Of a stretch of DNA of 64,000 nucleotides, positions 1-8,037 are shown piece by piece. This stretch comes from Marinihelvus sp942491555 (GTDB taxonomy: Bacteria > Pseudomonadota > Gammaproteobacteria > Xanthomonadales > SZUA-36). Location of the stretch: NCBI GenBank assembly GCA_942491555.1, contig CALOBN010000005.1, positions 620,001 to 684,000 on the forward strand. Direction: 5' to 3'. A program made the position numbers and the translations under genes. A model generated the notes under the pieces. That model worked only from the letters and a program-made list of their open reading frames with translations. It ran no database searches and was not told the DNA's origin. How positions within the stretch are numbered: the first letter of the stretch is position 1; each line of letters opens with the position of its first letter.

Positions 1-1
1 T

Positions 2-1669
2 GAACGGCGCCTGCCCCTGAAGCGGGCGGGCAACGAGTTCCACGCACTGTGTCCCTTTCATAACGAGAAGTCACCCTCGTTCACGGTGAGCCCTGGTAAG
101 CAGTTCTATCACTGCTTTGGTTGTGGGGCACACGGCTCCGCGATCGGCTTTCTGATGCAGTATGAAGGGCTGGAATTTCGTGACTCGGTGGAAGACCTGG
201 CACGTATGGCTGGAATTGATGTTCCTGTCGAGTCGGGAGCAGCTGCCACACCGCGCCCCCGCCAGGGACTGCTGGAGGTGATGGAAAAAGCCGCCGCATT
301 CTTTCAGCAAGCACTCAAAGAGCACGAGCCGGCCATTGAGTACCTCAAGCAACGTGGGCTTTCCGGTGAGATTTGCGCCGAATTTGGTATCGGCTATGCG
401 CCGGCGAGTTGGGATGCCATGCAAAACGCGCTGGGCGGCGATAAGGACACCATGGACCTTATGAAGCGTGGCGGACTGCTCAGCCAGGGTGATCGCTCCG
501 CGTACGATAAATTTCGTGACCGCATCATGTTCCCGATTCATGATCGTCGGGGCCGGGTGATTGCTTTCGGTGGCCGGGCTATTGCCGATGACGGGCCCAA
601 GTATCTGAACTCTCCGGAAACGGAGCTGTTCCACAAGGGGCGCGAACTGTATGGCCTCTCCCTGGCGCGCCGGCGCAGTGGCAAGCTGGATTCGATCGTG
701 GTGGTCGAGGGTTATATGGATGTCGTCGCCCTCGCCCAGTTCGGTATCACGCATGCGGTTGCGACATTGGGCACAGCCACCACACCGGATCAGGCAAGTT
801 TGTTGCTGCGCGCCACTGACACGGTAATTTATTGTTTTGACGGCGACCCTGCCGGCCGGGAAGCCGCCTGGAAAGCACTGAAAAATACCCTGCCCAAATT
901 GGGCGGCAGCAAGCAGGCGCGGTTTTTGTTCCTGCCGGATGGAGAAGACCCCGACAGCCTGGTGCGCCAGCTGGGCGAGGAAAAATTCCGCCAGCTGCTG
1001 GACAACGCGCAGTCCCTGGGTGATTTCTTTTTTGACCGCTTGACGTCTGAAGTAGACATGGACAGCATTGACGGTCGCGCCAAGCTGGTCCAGGCGGCGC
1101 GGCCTTTGTTAGAAACATTACCCGGGGGCGTATTCCAGGACATGATGCTGGAACGGCTCGAGGTACTGGCGCGGCACCGTTTACATGGTAAGTCAACGGC
1201 CGCACCACCCGCACGCCCGCCTGGTGGTCCAGGTGCTGCGCAACAGCGCACACCGATGCGCGTGGTGATGGCGTTGCTGTTACAGAATCCGACACTGGGC
1301 GAGTTGGCACAGGAATTTGCGGAAAAGTCCGGTAATGAGATTCCCGGCATGGCGTTACTGCGTGAACTGGTTGACATTTGTTGCCGGCGACCCAATCTTA
1401 CGACAGCTCAGCTATTGGAAAGATTGCGGGAACACGAAGCACACGCTCACCTCGTCACATTGGCGCTGTGGGAGCTTCCGGGAGAGACGGAAAAAGTCAC
1501 CCAGGAGTTCCTCGACGCACTGGCCGGATTAAGGCTCAAAGAGGTGGAAGCGGAGATGGGGCATTTGCCGAATCCCGTGGATCAGACCGACGAGCAGAAA
1601 GCGCAGTTCAGAGCATTGCAAGCCGAACGGAACGGGCTCAAAGACAGCCTCCGGCGGCGGAAAAACTGA
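2..1669 (+). CDS. dnaG: DNA primase DnaG, 5' end outside window
   Basis: Primase makes the RNA primers for replication together with DnaB helicase. The frame is open from base 2, so the gene enters from the left and only its first few tens of codons are missing. The CHC2 zinc ribbon is visible as CPFHNEKSPSF and CFGCGAHG within the first 40 codons; the first in-frame start-like codon (GTG at 86) lies inside this ribbon and cannot be the true start. The TOPRIM catalytic core shows VVVEGYMDVVALAQFG, with the acidic Glu, and FDGDPAGREAA, with the metal-binding Asp pair. The C-terminal third fits the DnaB-interaction domain. rpoD follows after 78 bp, the usual macromolecular synthesis operon order; rpsU would be expected upstream, outside the window. 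Confidence 0.97.
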   Translation, partial: ERRLPLKRAGNEFHALCPFHNEKSPSFTVSPGKQFYHCFGCGAHGSAIGFLMQYEGLEFRDSVEDLARMAGIDVPVESGAAATPRPRQGLLEVMEKAAAFFQQALKEHEPAIEYLKQRGLSGEICAEFGIGYAPASWDAMQNALGGDKDTMDLMKRGGLLSQGDRSAYDKFRDRIMFPIHDRRGRVIAFGGRAIADDGPKYLNSPETELFHKGRELYGLSLARRRSGKLDSIVVVEGYMDVVALAQFGITHAVATLGTATTPDQASLLLRATDTVIYCFDGDPAGREAAWKALKNTLPKLGGSKQARFLFLPDGEDPDSLVRQLGEEKFRQLLDNAQSLGDFFFDRLTSEVDMDSIDGRAKLVQAARPLLETLPGGVFQDMMLERLEVLARHRLHGKSTAAPPARPPGGPGAAQQRTPMRVVMALLLQNPTLGELAQEFAEKSGNEIPGMALLRELVDICCRRPNLTTAQLLERLREHEAHAHLVTLALWELPGETEKVTQEFLDALAGLRLKEVEAEMGHLPNPVDQTDEQKAQFRALQAERNGLKDSLRRRKN

Positions 1670-1747
1670 AGCAGGGGTCCTGCCCGATCCGGCCGTCGCC
1701 GGTGGGCTGACCTTCGTCTATATTTAGGCATCAATGGCCCAATACTT

Positions 1748-3568
1748 ATGAATGAAAAACAGACATCCCAGCTAAAAGATCTGATCACCCAGGGTAAGGA
1801 ACAGGGGTTCCTGACCTACGCCCAGGTCAATGATCACTTGCCTGACGATATTGTCGATCCGGAACAGATCGAAGATATCATCAACATGATCAATGACATG
1901 GGCATCCAGGTACACGAAAAAGCGCCGGATGCGGACTCCTTGATTCTCAACGACTCAGCATCGAGTGACGAGGATGATACGGCCGCTGAAGAAGCTGCAG
2001 CTGCGCTCGCCGCGGTTGAAACCGAAATTGGCCGCACGACCGACCCGGTCCGCATGTATATGCGCGAAATGGGTACGGTGGAACTGCTCACCCGCGAAGG
2101 CGAGATTGCTATCGCCAAGCGTATTGAAGACGGTCTGCGCCAGGTGCATGCGGCACTGGGGCGTTTCCCGGGCACGTTCTCAAGCCTGCTCGAGGCGTGG
2201 GTGATCCACGCGGAAGGCAAGCAGCGTCTGACCGAACTGTTTACAGACTTTATCGATCCCTATGCGGCTGAAGAGCCGATTCCGCAGGCGAAAAAGCCGA
2301 CGGATGACGACGACGATGATGATGACGAGAAAGAGGAGGATCCGGGTCCCACGGGTCCCGACCTGGAAGAGGTCGCGAAACGCTTTACCGAACTGGGTAA
2401 GAACAATGCCAAGTACATCGCCCTGATCGAGAAGAACGGCCCGGGCGATCCGAAGGCGAAAGAACTGCTGGAGGTCATGGGCGAGGAGTTTCTGCACTTC
2501 AAGCTGCCACCGAAGATGGTCGACCACCTGGTGGACCGGCTGCGTTATGCCGTATCCCGTCAGCGCGACCATGAGCGGATGATTCTGCAACTGGCCGTGG
2601 TGCAGGCCAAGATGCCCAAGCGGACCTTTATTGAGAGCTACAGCGGCAACGAGGCGAACCCGAAATGGCTGACGCCAGTGCTGAAAGGCAAGCAGAAGTG
2701 GGTCGCTGCGCTTAAGGAAAATGAGAAAGAGATCAAGGCCATCCAGAAGCGCCTGGCTGCTCTTGAAGCGGAAAACCGCATTACCATTGCCGACCTGAAA
2801 GACATTAACCGCAAAATGTCCATCGGCGAGGCGAAAGCGCGTCGTGCCAAGAAAGAAATGGTCGAGGCCAACCTGCGCCTGGTGATCTCCATTGCCAAGA
2901 AATACACCAACCGTGGCCTGCAGTTCCTGGACCTGATCCAGGAAGGCAATATTGGCCTGATGAAAGCGGTCGATAAGTTTGAGTATCGCCGTGGTTACAA
3001 GTTCTCTACCTACGCCACCTGGTGGATCCGGCAGGCCATTACCCGCTCCATTGCGGACCAGGCCCGCACCATCCGTATCCCGGTGCATATGATCGAGACC
3101 ATCAACAAGCTGAACCGTATCTCGCGGCAGATGCTGCAGGAGATGGGCCGCGAGCCAACCCCGGAAGAGCTGTCCGAGCGCATGGAAATGCCCGAAGACA
3201 AGGTCCGCAAGGTGCTGAAAATTGCCAAGGAGCCGATCTCCATGGAGACGCCCATCGGTGATGATGAAGACTCCCATCTGGGTGACTTCATCGAGGATGC
3301 AAACATCGCCTCCCCGGTAGAAAGCGCCACGGGTTCCGGCCTGACCGGTACCGTGCAGGATGTGCTCGGCGGACTGACGCCACGCGAGGCGAAAGTTCTG
3401 CGGATGCGTTTTGGTATCGACATGAACACGGATCACACGCTGGAGGAGGTCGGCAAGCAGTTTGATGTCACCCGTGAGCGTATTCGTCAGATCGAAGCCA
3501 AGGCCCTGCGCAAACTGCGTCACCCGACGCGTTCTGAACAACTGCGCAGTTTTCTTGATCTCGAGTAA
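1748..3568 (+). CDS. rpoD: RNA polymerase primary sigma factor RpoD (sigma-70)
   Basis: Housekeeping sigma factor that directs RNA polymerase to -35/-10 promoters. The 606 residues match the long gammaproteobacterial form. Region 1.1 is at the N-terminus (KDLITQGKEQGFLTYAQVND). A large non-conserved region carries a run of Asp at residues 186-193 followed by acidic residues. Region 2 is seen in RLVISIAKKYTNRGLQFLDL and the tryptophan-rich YATWWIRQAITRS segment. Region 4 ends in the helix-turn-helix TLEEVGKQFDVTRERIRQIE. It lies 78 bp after dnaG and is probably co-transcribed with it. A strong terminator follows the stop codon. The acidic linker is unusually Asp-rich but sits where length and composition normally vary. 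Confidence 0.98.
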   Translation: MNEKQTSQLKDLITQGKEQGFLTYAQVNDHLPDDIVDPEQIEDIINMINDMGIQVHEKAPDADSLILNDSASSDEDDTAAEEAAAALAAVETEIGRTTDPVRMYMREMGTVELLTREGEIAIAKRIEDGLRQVHAALGRFPGTFSSLLEAWVIHAEGKQRLTELFTDFIDPYAAEEPIPQAKKPTDDDDDDDDEKEEDPGPTGPDLEEVAKRFTELGKNNAKYIALIEKNGPGDPKAKELLEVMGEEFLHFKLPPKMVDHLVDRLRYAVSRQRDHERMILQLAVVQAKMPKRTFIESYSGNEANPKWLTPVLKGKQKWVAALKENEKEIKAIQKRLAALEAENRITIADLKDINRKMSIGEAKARRAKKEMVEANLRLVISIAKKYTNRGLQFLDLIQEGNIGLMKAVDKFEYRRGYKFSTYATWWIRQAITRSIADQARTIRIPVHMIETINKLNRISRQMLQEMGREPTPEELSERMEMPEDKVRKVLKIAKEPISMETPIGDDEDSHLGDFIEDANIASPVESATGSGLTGTVQDVLGGLTPREAKVLRMRFGIDMNTDHTLEEVGKQFDVTRERIRQIEAKALRKLRHPTRSEQLRSFLDLE

Positions 3569-3595
3569 TCATTAGCTCTTCTTGAATACGATTAG

Positions 3596-3619
3596 GCCCC
3601 GCTCTTGCGGGGCTTTTTT
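3596..3619 (+). terminator. Rho-independent terminator of dnaG-rpoD
   Basis: A perfect 7-bp stem GCCCCGC/GCGGGGC with a TCTT loop is followed directly by six T. It begins 27 bp after the rpoD stop codon. Confidence 0.93.
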
Positions 3620-3646
3620 ATGGATTGAATGGTGGCTTCGTTGGCC

Positions 3647-3854
3647 GGTTGTGGTGGGGTGCCCGATCCTGACCGGCCGGGCATTCGGCCTTCGGCTTCC
3701 CTCACTCGCCTCCGCTTGGCGGGGTCGGTCACACAAATCATCCTGATTTGGGTGACCTCATTTCGCCATCCCTGGCGAAATGACCCCGGTCGCTGCGGGT
3801 CGTTCGGCTCAAGCCCTTAATGGGCCGGTCAGGATCGGGCACCCCACCACAACC
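3647..3854. repeat. Large palindromic intergenic element, copy 1
   Basis: A 208-bp element bounded by a perfect 32-bp inverted repeat (3647-3678 with 3823-3854). Inside are two further hairpins. Hairpin A (3727-3757) has 14-bp arms with one mismatch around a TCC loop, and hairpin B (3758-3783) has perfect 11-bp arms around TCCC. GGGGTC at 3721-3726 can pair with GACCCC at 3782-3787 and close a junction around them. A second copy lies at 58783-58987 with compensatory changes in the stems. This copy begins 27 bp after the rpoD terminator and ends 35 bp before the stop codon of the convergent MFS gene, so it would be in that gene's 3' untranslated region. It has no credible ORF. It resembles ERIC-type elements in concept; I do not recognise the family. 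Confidence 0.9.
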
Positions 3855-3889
3855 TGCATCGCGGCCGGAGTGGGGCGGCAGAGATCTGG

Positions 3890-5185
3890 TCAGACGGTGG
3901 CGCGGCGGGGGAAGCGGACCAGGAGCAGGATGAGCATGGCGATGGTGTTGGTGACTATGAGGATGGGGAACAGGCTGATCAGGCCGCCGAGTTTTTCGGA
4001 GAAGCCCAGCAGAACGGTGCCCAGGCTGATACCCAGGTTACTGAGTGCCATGTAGATGGTGAACTGGGTGGCGCCGACCTTGAGGTTACACAGGCGCATG
4101 GTGATGGGAATGCTCACTACAACCAGCACGGTGTCCAGCGTAAACCAGGTGATGATGAACCAGGGTGAGAAAGCCGGGTTGGACCAGAGCGGGACCGCCA
4201 GCATCATGCTGCCGTTGAATGCGATCCAGGCAATGAGCAGGATGATGCAGGACCACTTGGCGCCGAGGCGCTCACCCAGCCAGCTGCCGAGGGTGAGACC
4301 GGCAATACCTGCGACCAACTGGGCAAAGCCCGTGATGCTCGTCACCTGGGCCTCGCTGAGGCCTGCCTGGCTAACGCCAATCAGCGGGGTTACGCCTGCC
4401 ATGACGCCATATTGCAGGTTCCGCAACACCAGCCAGACCGCCCAGATCAGGCTCAGGGGCATGAGGATGGAGCGCAGTGTGATCTTGAGAATTGGCCACC
4501 AGCGACCCTCGTGGCGCTCAAGGTTGACCGGATGGGTCTCCCCGACCGACCAGGGGAAAAGCCGCTCGTTGTCGCGCTCGCGCATTGCGGCAACGTAGAT
4601 ACTGACCATCAGCAGGGCGATTGCTGCTAACAAATAGGCGCCCGAGGCACCGAGCTTCATGATGGCCCAGCCAGTGCCGGCGGTAGCCAGGGCGGTGCCG
4701 ATCAGCTGTCCGCCAAACATCATGCCGCCACCGCGGGCGCGCTCGTTTTCCTCCAGCAGGTCCACGGCCATGCTGTCCACGCCTACATCCTGGAAGGTGG
4801 TGGCGGCGTTGCCGATAAAGCCGATCGCGCCCAGCAGCACAATGTCCGTGGCCGCTGGTTGAATCACGGCGGCACTCAGGAATACGAGCACCATGATCAG
4901 TTGCGCGCCAAGGATCCACGGGCGGCGTCGTCCCATCGGCAAAAAGGCGTAGCGGTCCATGAGAAAGCCATTCACGAACTTCAACGACCAGGGCAGGGCC
5001 GTAAGCCCCAGCACCCAGGCGATATCCGTAGCATCGGCGCCATTGGCGGCCATCCACGCCGGGATCGCATACCAGAACAGCCCGATGGGAATCCCCTGGG
5101 CGATGTACAGGATAAAGATTGTGAACAGTCGTAACTTGCGGCTGGAGGACAGCGTCCAGGATGTGGTGGCCTGGTTATTCTGCAA
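3890..5185 (-). CDS. AmpG/PAT-like major facilitator superfamily transporter
   Basis: A 431-residue inner-membrane protein with about 12 hydrophobic segments. The loop signature DRYAFLPMGRRRPWI between helices 2 and 3 is the MFS motif A region. The N-terminus (LYIAQGIPIGLFWYAIPAWM) and the LTALPWSLKFVNGF stretch resemble the AmpG/PAT branch, whose members import muropeptides or acyl compounds. The substrate cannot be read from the sequence, and the gene has none of the ampC/ampD neighbours that would point to muropeptide recycling. It is monocistronic, converges on rpoD, and has the palindromic element just past its stop codon. MFS membership is firm; the AmpG-like assignment is moderate. Confidence 0.85.
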   Translation of the reverse strand: MQNNQATTSWTLSSSRKLRLFTIFILYIAQGIPIGLFWYAIPAWMAANGADATDIAWVLGLTALPWSLKFVNGFLMDRYAFLPMGRRRPWILGAQLIMVLVFLSAAVIQPAATDIVLLGAIGFIGNAATTFQDVGVDSMAVDLLEENERARGGGMMFGGQLIGTALATAGTGWAIMKLGASGAYLLAAIALLMVSIYVAAMRERDNERLFPWSVGETHPVNLERHEGRWWPILKITLRSILMPLSLIWAVWLVLRNLQYGVMAGVTPLIGVSQAGLSEAQVTSITGFAQLVAGIAGLTLGSWLGERLGAKWSCIILLIAWIAFNGSMMLAVPLWSNPAFSPWFIITWFTLDTVLVVVSIPITMRLCNLKVGATQFTIYMALSNLGISLGTVLLGFSEKLGGLISLFPILIVTNTIAMLILLLVRFPRRATV

Positions 5186-5304
5186 GACGAATTGTCCCCT
5201 TTGAAGCCCGTCCGGAAAAGGGGACGACGGTGCGTAGACTACCGCAGATTCGGGTCAGCGTCCGGGGAAAGTGAAAAAGGTCCGTATTACAGCGCCGGTT
5301 TTGA

Positions 5305-5333
5305 TTCAGTCCGGGGCGCAGGCACGCTAGAAT
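5305..5333 (+). promoter_or_regulatory. Possible sigma-70 promoter for tRNA-Ile
   Basis: TAGAAT at 5328-5333 is a good -10 box and lies 28 bp before the tRNA 5' end. The hexamer 17 bp upstream (TTCAGT, 5305-5310) is a weak -35. TTGATT at 5301 is a better hexamer, but its 21-bp spacing is too long. Confidence 0.4.
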
Positions 5334-5361
5334 ACGTGTTCACGCCTCAATCAAGTTTCAG

Positions 5362-5438
5362 GGGCCCTTAGCTCAGTTGGTTAGAGCAGGCGACTCATAA
5401 TCGCTTGGTCGCAGGTTCAAGTCCTGCAGGGCCCACCA
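5362..5438 (+). tRNA. tRNA-Ile2 (CAU anticodon, lysidine-modified)
   Basis: A 77-nt cloverleaf with acceptor stem GGGCCCT/AGGGCCC, D-arm TTAGCTCAGTTGGTTAGAGC, anticodon loop CTCATAA (anticodon CAT), T-arm with GGTTCAAGTCC, and an encoded CCA end at 5436-5438. CAT could mean Met, but the body closely matches the E. coli ileX/ileY type, including the GGCGACTCATAATCGCTTGG anticodon arm. That makes it the minor tRNA-Ile whose C34 is converted to lysidine by TilS so that it reads AUA. It is a single gene, not in a cluster. Confidence 0.93.
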
Positions 5439-5765
5439 TTCTACCGGCGTGCGCTTCTTTCGCCCGTTGGGCGAAAACCGCACTCGCCTTGAATCATTCC
5501 AGAATCCTTAACGTATCGAGTCTCGATTAGAGCCCTCTCGTCGATCATCTCAAAAAAGCGTTTGATGGCTAAAACGGTTGTTAGAGACTAAACCTGAACG
5601 GTGCCAACCTTTCTCAGGCAGAAGGTACTCACGACGGAGCGCCTATGCTACTGGGGCCAAGACCTCGATTTAAGAGCGTTTTTCACCTCAAATATGAAGA
5701 AGAGGCTGGCATACCGAGAACGGCAAAACCGTACAAGAAAAGGCGTAAATCCGAGGAAAGTGCCT
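5439..5765. other. Gene-free stretch downstream of tRNA-Ile
   Basis: No convincing gene is seen here; the short ORFs have no recognisable features or ribosome-binding sites. An 8-bp hairpin (TTTCGCCC/GGGCGAAA, 5458-5476) follows the tRNA but has no T-tract. The stretch looks richer in A and T than its surroundings. No second copy of the tRNA 3' end and no integrase remnant was found, so an integrated element is not supported. Confidence 0.5.
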
Positions 5766-5963
5766 TTAATTGAGCTGACCGACTCCCCACGCAAGCGCGG
5801 CCAACCCTGCGATAGAGCCCGTGACAAAAAGGATTCCCAACAGCGGTGAGACATCGGGCTCGCTGAAAGTCCATTCGAACCACTTGTACCAGCCGATCAG
5901 CAAATACAAAATTCCGAAGCCTATTAGAAGGGGTCCTAATAAACCTATCAAAACACCTAACAT
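5766..5963 (-). CDS. Small hydrophobic protein, two predicted membrane segments
   Basis: A 65-residue ORF of unknown function. Residues about 3-25 (VLIGLLGPLLIGFGILYLLI) and about 42-62 are hydrophobic and separated by a short polar loop (WFEWTFSEPDVSP), which gives two likely transmembrane helices. It starts with ATG, but no clear Shine-Dalgarno sequence precedes it. It stands alone between the tRNA-side gap and a DUF4124 gene on the same strand. The hydrophobic pattern argues for a real gene, while the absent ribosome-binding site and small size argue against. Confidence 0.45.
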   Translation of the reverse strand: MLGVLIGLLGPLLIGFGILYLLIGWYKWFEWTFSEPDVSPLLGILFVTGSIAGLAALAWGVGQLN

Positions 5964-6083
5964 GTCGCTGAATTTATACGAAGCCCCATAAAAATCATAG
6001 ACCGCTGGGTATGCTAATCTTTTCGCATTGCATCCGGCATGCCTACCGCATGTTCGATTTTGTGGAGGGAGTTACGTCCGGGG

Positions 6084-7082
6084 TCAGGGCGATTCTTCGG
6101 CGGCCTCTTTCCAAGCGAGACATTCGGGCAGATCGTAATAGAGCGCACTACGCACTGTCGCACGAGAAAGCCTTCGTGCATCGCCCCAGTCGGCAAAGTA
6201 GCGCTCACAGTAGTCGCGGGACTTGCCCTTCTGAACGCACTCGGAGACGAGTTTCCGGCGCTCTGGCGCAAGGTGTTTCTCCCTGGCCGCTTCGCAAAGC
6301 GCTTTGAGTTGTTCCACGGACATGCGATACATCTCTTTTTCCCTTTCACTGGGGCAGGCCCCACCTTGCGCCCACCCTTCAAGCCGGTTGGGGTGTTCAT
6401 TGAGCAGCGGCAGATCAAAGCGGGACTGAATCAATTGCTCATGGGTACCGATTTGCGTCTCGCGACTTTCATCAGCATAAACAAGCACCTTGACCGGATA
6501 GTTCCAGCATCGAAAATTACCCGATGGTGGCGACAGGAAGGTCAGCGATGCTCCCTGGCGACGCATAACTTTTGAATCGACGGTGGTCCGGTCAGGATTC
6601 CCCGCATCAGGAAATTGCACCTCGATCAGGCTGCCTTCGGGTAACAAGTAGGTGGCCTGCAGGGTCAGAATGAAGCGTGCTGTTGGCCGGACGTTTTCTT
6701 GCCCGTTGAGCGATTCGACCAGGACGGAAGCCTGGGAAGTACGCAGATACTGCGACCGGGCTTGTTCGGGCAAGGGGCCGAGCGCTTCCAGAGGCAGAGA
6801 CTGGACTTTGACCATGTCTGTGTGCGGGGAGGATACGGGCTTGTCCCGCTGCGCTTGCAGCGCCTGTGAGCGCAGCCTTGCAGCGCGCAGTTGTTCCTCG
6901 GTGGGGCCTTTTTCAACAGTGACGGATTCGGCATCGGCATTCTCGGGGCAAACATCGGCAAAATGGGTAACGCCTTTCTCATCCACCCATTTGCAGATTT
7001 CCGCATCCGAATCCGGCCCTGACAATAGCCACGCTCCGCCGGCAAGGGCCACTAGCAAGACTACCCAATGTCGATGCGACAT
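6084..7082 (-). CDS. DUF4124-domain secreted or anchored protein
   Basis: A protein of 332 residues starting at ATG 7082; a TTG two codons upstream is a less likely start. A hydrophobic N-terminus (VVLLVALAGGAWLLSG) acts as a signal peptide or anchor. It is followed by the short DUF4124 motif ICKWVDEKGVTHFADVCPE, found at the N-terminus of many proteobacterial envelope proteins. The middle (about residues 100-210) looks like a beta-rich domain and the C-terminus is a charged helical region with conserved-looking Cys residues. DUF4124 has no established biochemical function, so none is assigned. The gene is monocistronic and points away from aqpZ. Confidence 0.75.
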   Translation of the reverse strand: MSHRHWVVLLVALAGGAWLLSGPDSDAEICKWVDEKGVTHFADVCPENADAESVTVEKGPTEEQLRAARLRSQALQAQRDKPVSSPHTDMVKVQSLPLEALGPLPEQARSQYLRTSQASVLVESLNGQENVRPTARFILTLQATYLLPEGSLIEVQFPDAGNPDRTTVDSKVMRRQGASLTFLSPPSGNFRCWNYPVKVLVYADESRETQIGTHEQLIQSRFDLPLLNEHPNRLEGWAQGGACPSEREKEMYRMSVEQLKALCEAAREKHLAPERRKLVSECVQKGKSRDYCERYFADWGDARRLSRATVRSALYYDLPECLAWKEAAEESP

Positions 7083-7306
7083 CTGCAAAACTAACTTTCT
7101 CCCAGCTTACGGCGCGGGCAACTGATACAACCTTAGCATCGCAGCGCCGGGGTCAGCGCCTGATGACCTGGGTCAATGGGTTGAGTTAAAACGCCCATTG
7201 AAGTGGTTACCGACTTGCTTGCCCGTTGTTGCGATCATTCACCCGGCTTCGGGTTAAACTTTGCCAGCCGGGCTGCCCGGGGATGATCACAGATGAGGAG
7301 GGAAAT

Positions 7307-7981
7307 ATGGGAATGGGAAAAAAATTTACGGCTGAGCTGATCGGGACCTTCTGGCTGGTTCTTGGTGGTTGTGGCGCTGCGGTTCTGGCCGGCTCGTCCA
7401 TTGGGACGCTGGGCATCGCTTTGGCTTTTGGCCTCACGGTGTTGACCATGGTGATTGCTGTAGGCTACATCTCTGGCGGTCATTTCAATCCGGCGGTTAC
7501 CGTCGGGCTGATTATTGCCGGACGTGCCAAATGGTCGGATGCTCCTGCCTACTTTATTGCGCAGATTATCGGCGCAACGCTGGCGGCGTGGCTTATTGGT
7601 TACCTGGCTGGTAGCTGGGAGAACCTGGCCTCCAACGGCATGGGCGAGCACTCACCCGGCGGGTTTACGCTCAGCCAGGGCATCGTCATGGAGATCGTCA
7701 TGACATTCATGTTTCTGATGATCATACTGGGCGCAACAGACAAACGCGCGCCGGCCGGCTTTGCGGGCATTGCCATCGGCCTTGGCTTGACCCTCATTCA
7801 TCTCATCAGCATTCCGGTGACCAACACCTCCGTTAACCCGGCGCGCAGCACCGGCCCGGCTATTTTTGAGGGCGGTATCGCTCTGCAGCAGCTGTGGATG
7901 TTCTGGCTGTATCCCATGATTGGTGCCGTGCTGGCGGGTATCGTTTACCGGTACTTTGAAAGCGGTTCGGACCAGGGCTGA
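7307..7981 (+). CDS. aqpZ: Aquaporin Z
   Basis: An inner-membrane water channel of the MIP family, 224 residues with six transmembrane helices. Both pore-lining NPA boxes are present: GGHFNPAVT after helix 2 and NTSVNPARST after helix 5. The second includes the Arg of the selectivity filter, as in water-specific AqpZ rather than the glycerol facilitator. ATKD-like and GEHSPGG segments also match E. coli AqpZ. The frame is open further upstream, but ATG 7307 is preceded by GAGGAGGG at good spacing and aligns with the family N-terminus (KKFTAELIGTFWLVLGG). moeB follows after 56 bp on the same strand, without an obvious functional link. Confidence 0.95.
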   Translation: MGMGKKFTAELIGTFWLVLGGCGAAVLAGSSIGTLGIALAFGLTVLTMVIAVGYISGGHFNPAVTVGLIIAGRAKWSDAPAYFIAQIIGATLAAWLIGYLAGSWENLASNGMGEHSPGGFTLSQGIVMEIVMTFMFLMIILGATDKRAPAGFAGIAIGLGLTLIHLISIPVTNTSVNPARSTGPAIFEGGIALQQLWMFWLYPMIGAVLAGIVYRYFESGSDQG

Positions 7982-8037
7982 GTCCCGCGTCGACGGGCTC
8001 AGACAAGACGACAATCAGGTCTCCTTGAAACCACATC

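Noticed and set aside
2180..3541. 453-codon open frame antisense to rpoD
   Set aside because: It is a shadow of a GC-rich gene: rpoD is unambiguous on the other strand, and the antisense product has no domain or ribosome-binding site. The same applies to the long antisense frames opposite spoT (30749-31939), yicC/gmk (32916-34166) and the DszB-like gene (19903-21024).
3647..3854. Palindromic element as an insertion sequence or MITE with target duplication
   Set aside because: No transposase and no clear flanking direct repeat was seen at either copy, and the compensatory stem changes argue for a maintained structure.
5362..5438. tRNA with CAT anticodon as tRNA-Met
   Set aside because: The body, especially the anticodon arm, matches the lysidine tRNA-Ile2 type rather than initiator or elongator tRNA-Met.
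5458..5476. Hairpin after tRNA-Ile as a terminator
   Set aside because: The 8-bp stem is good, but neither strand has a T-tract next to it.
5362..5765. Genomic island integrated at tRNA-Ile
   Set aside because: There is no integrase, no second tRNA 3' end and no mobility gene nearby; only a short gene-poor stretch.
5601..5849. 82-codon plus-strand ORF next to the tRNA
   Set aside because: Basic, low-information sequence with no ribosome-binding site. It overlaps the more protein-like hydrophobic ORF on the minus strand.
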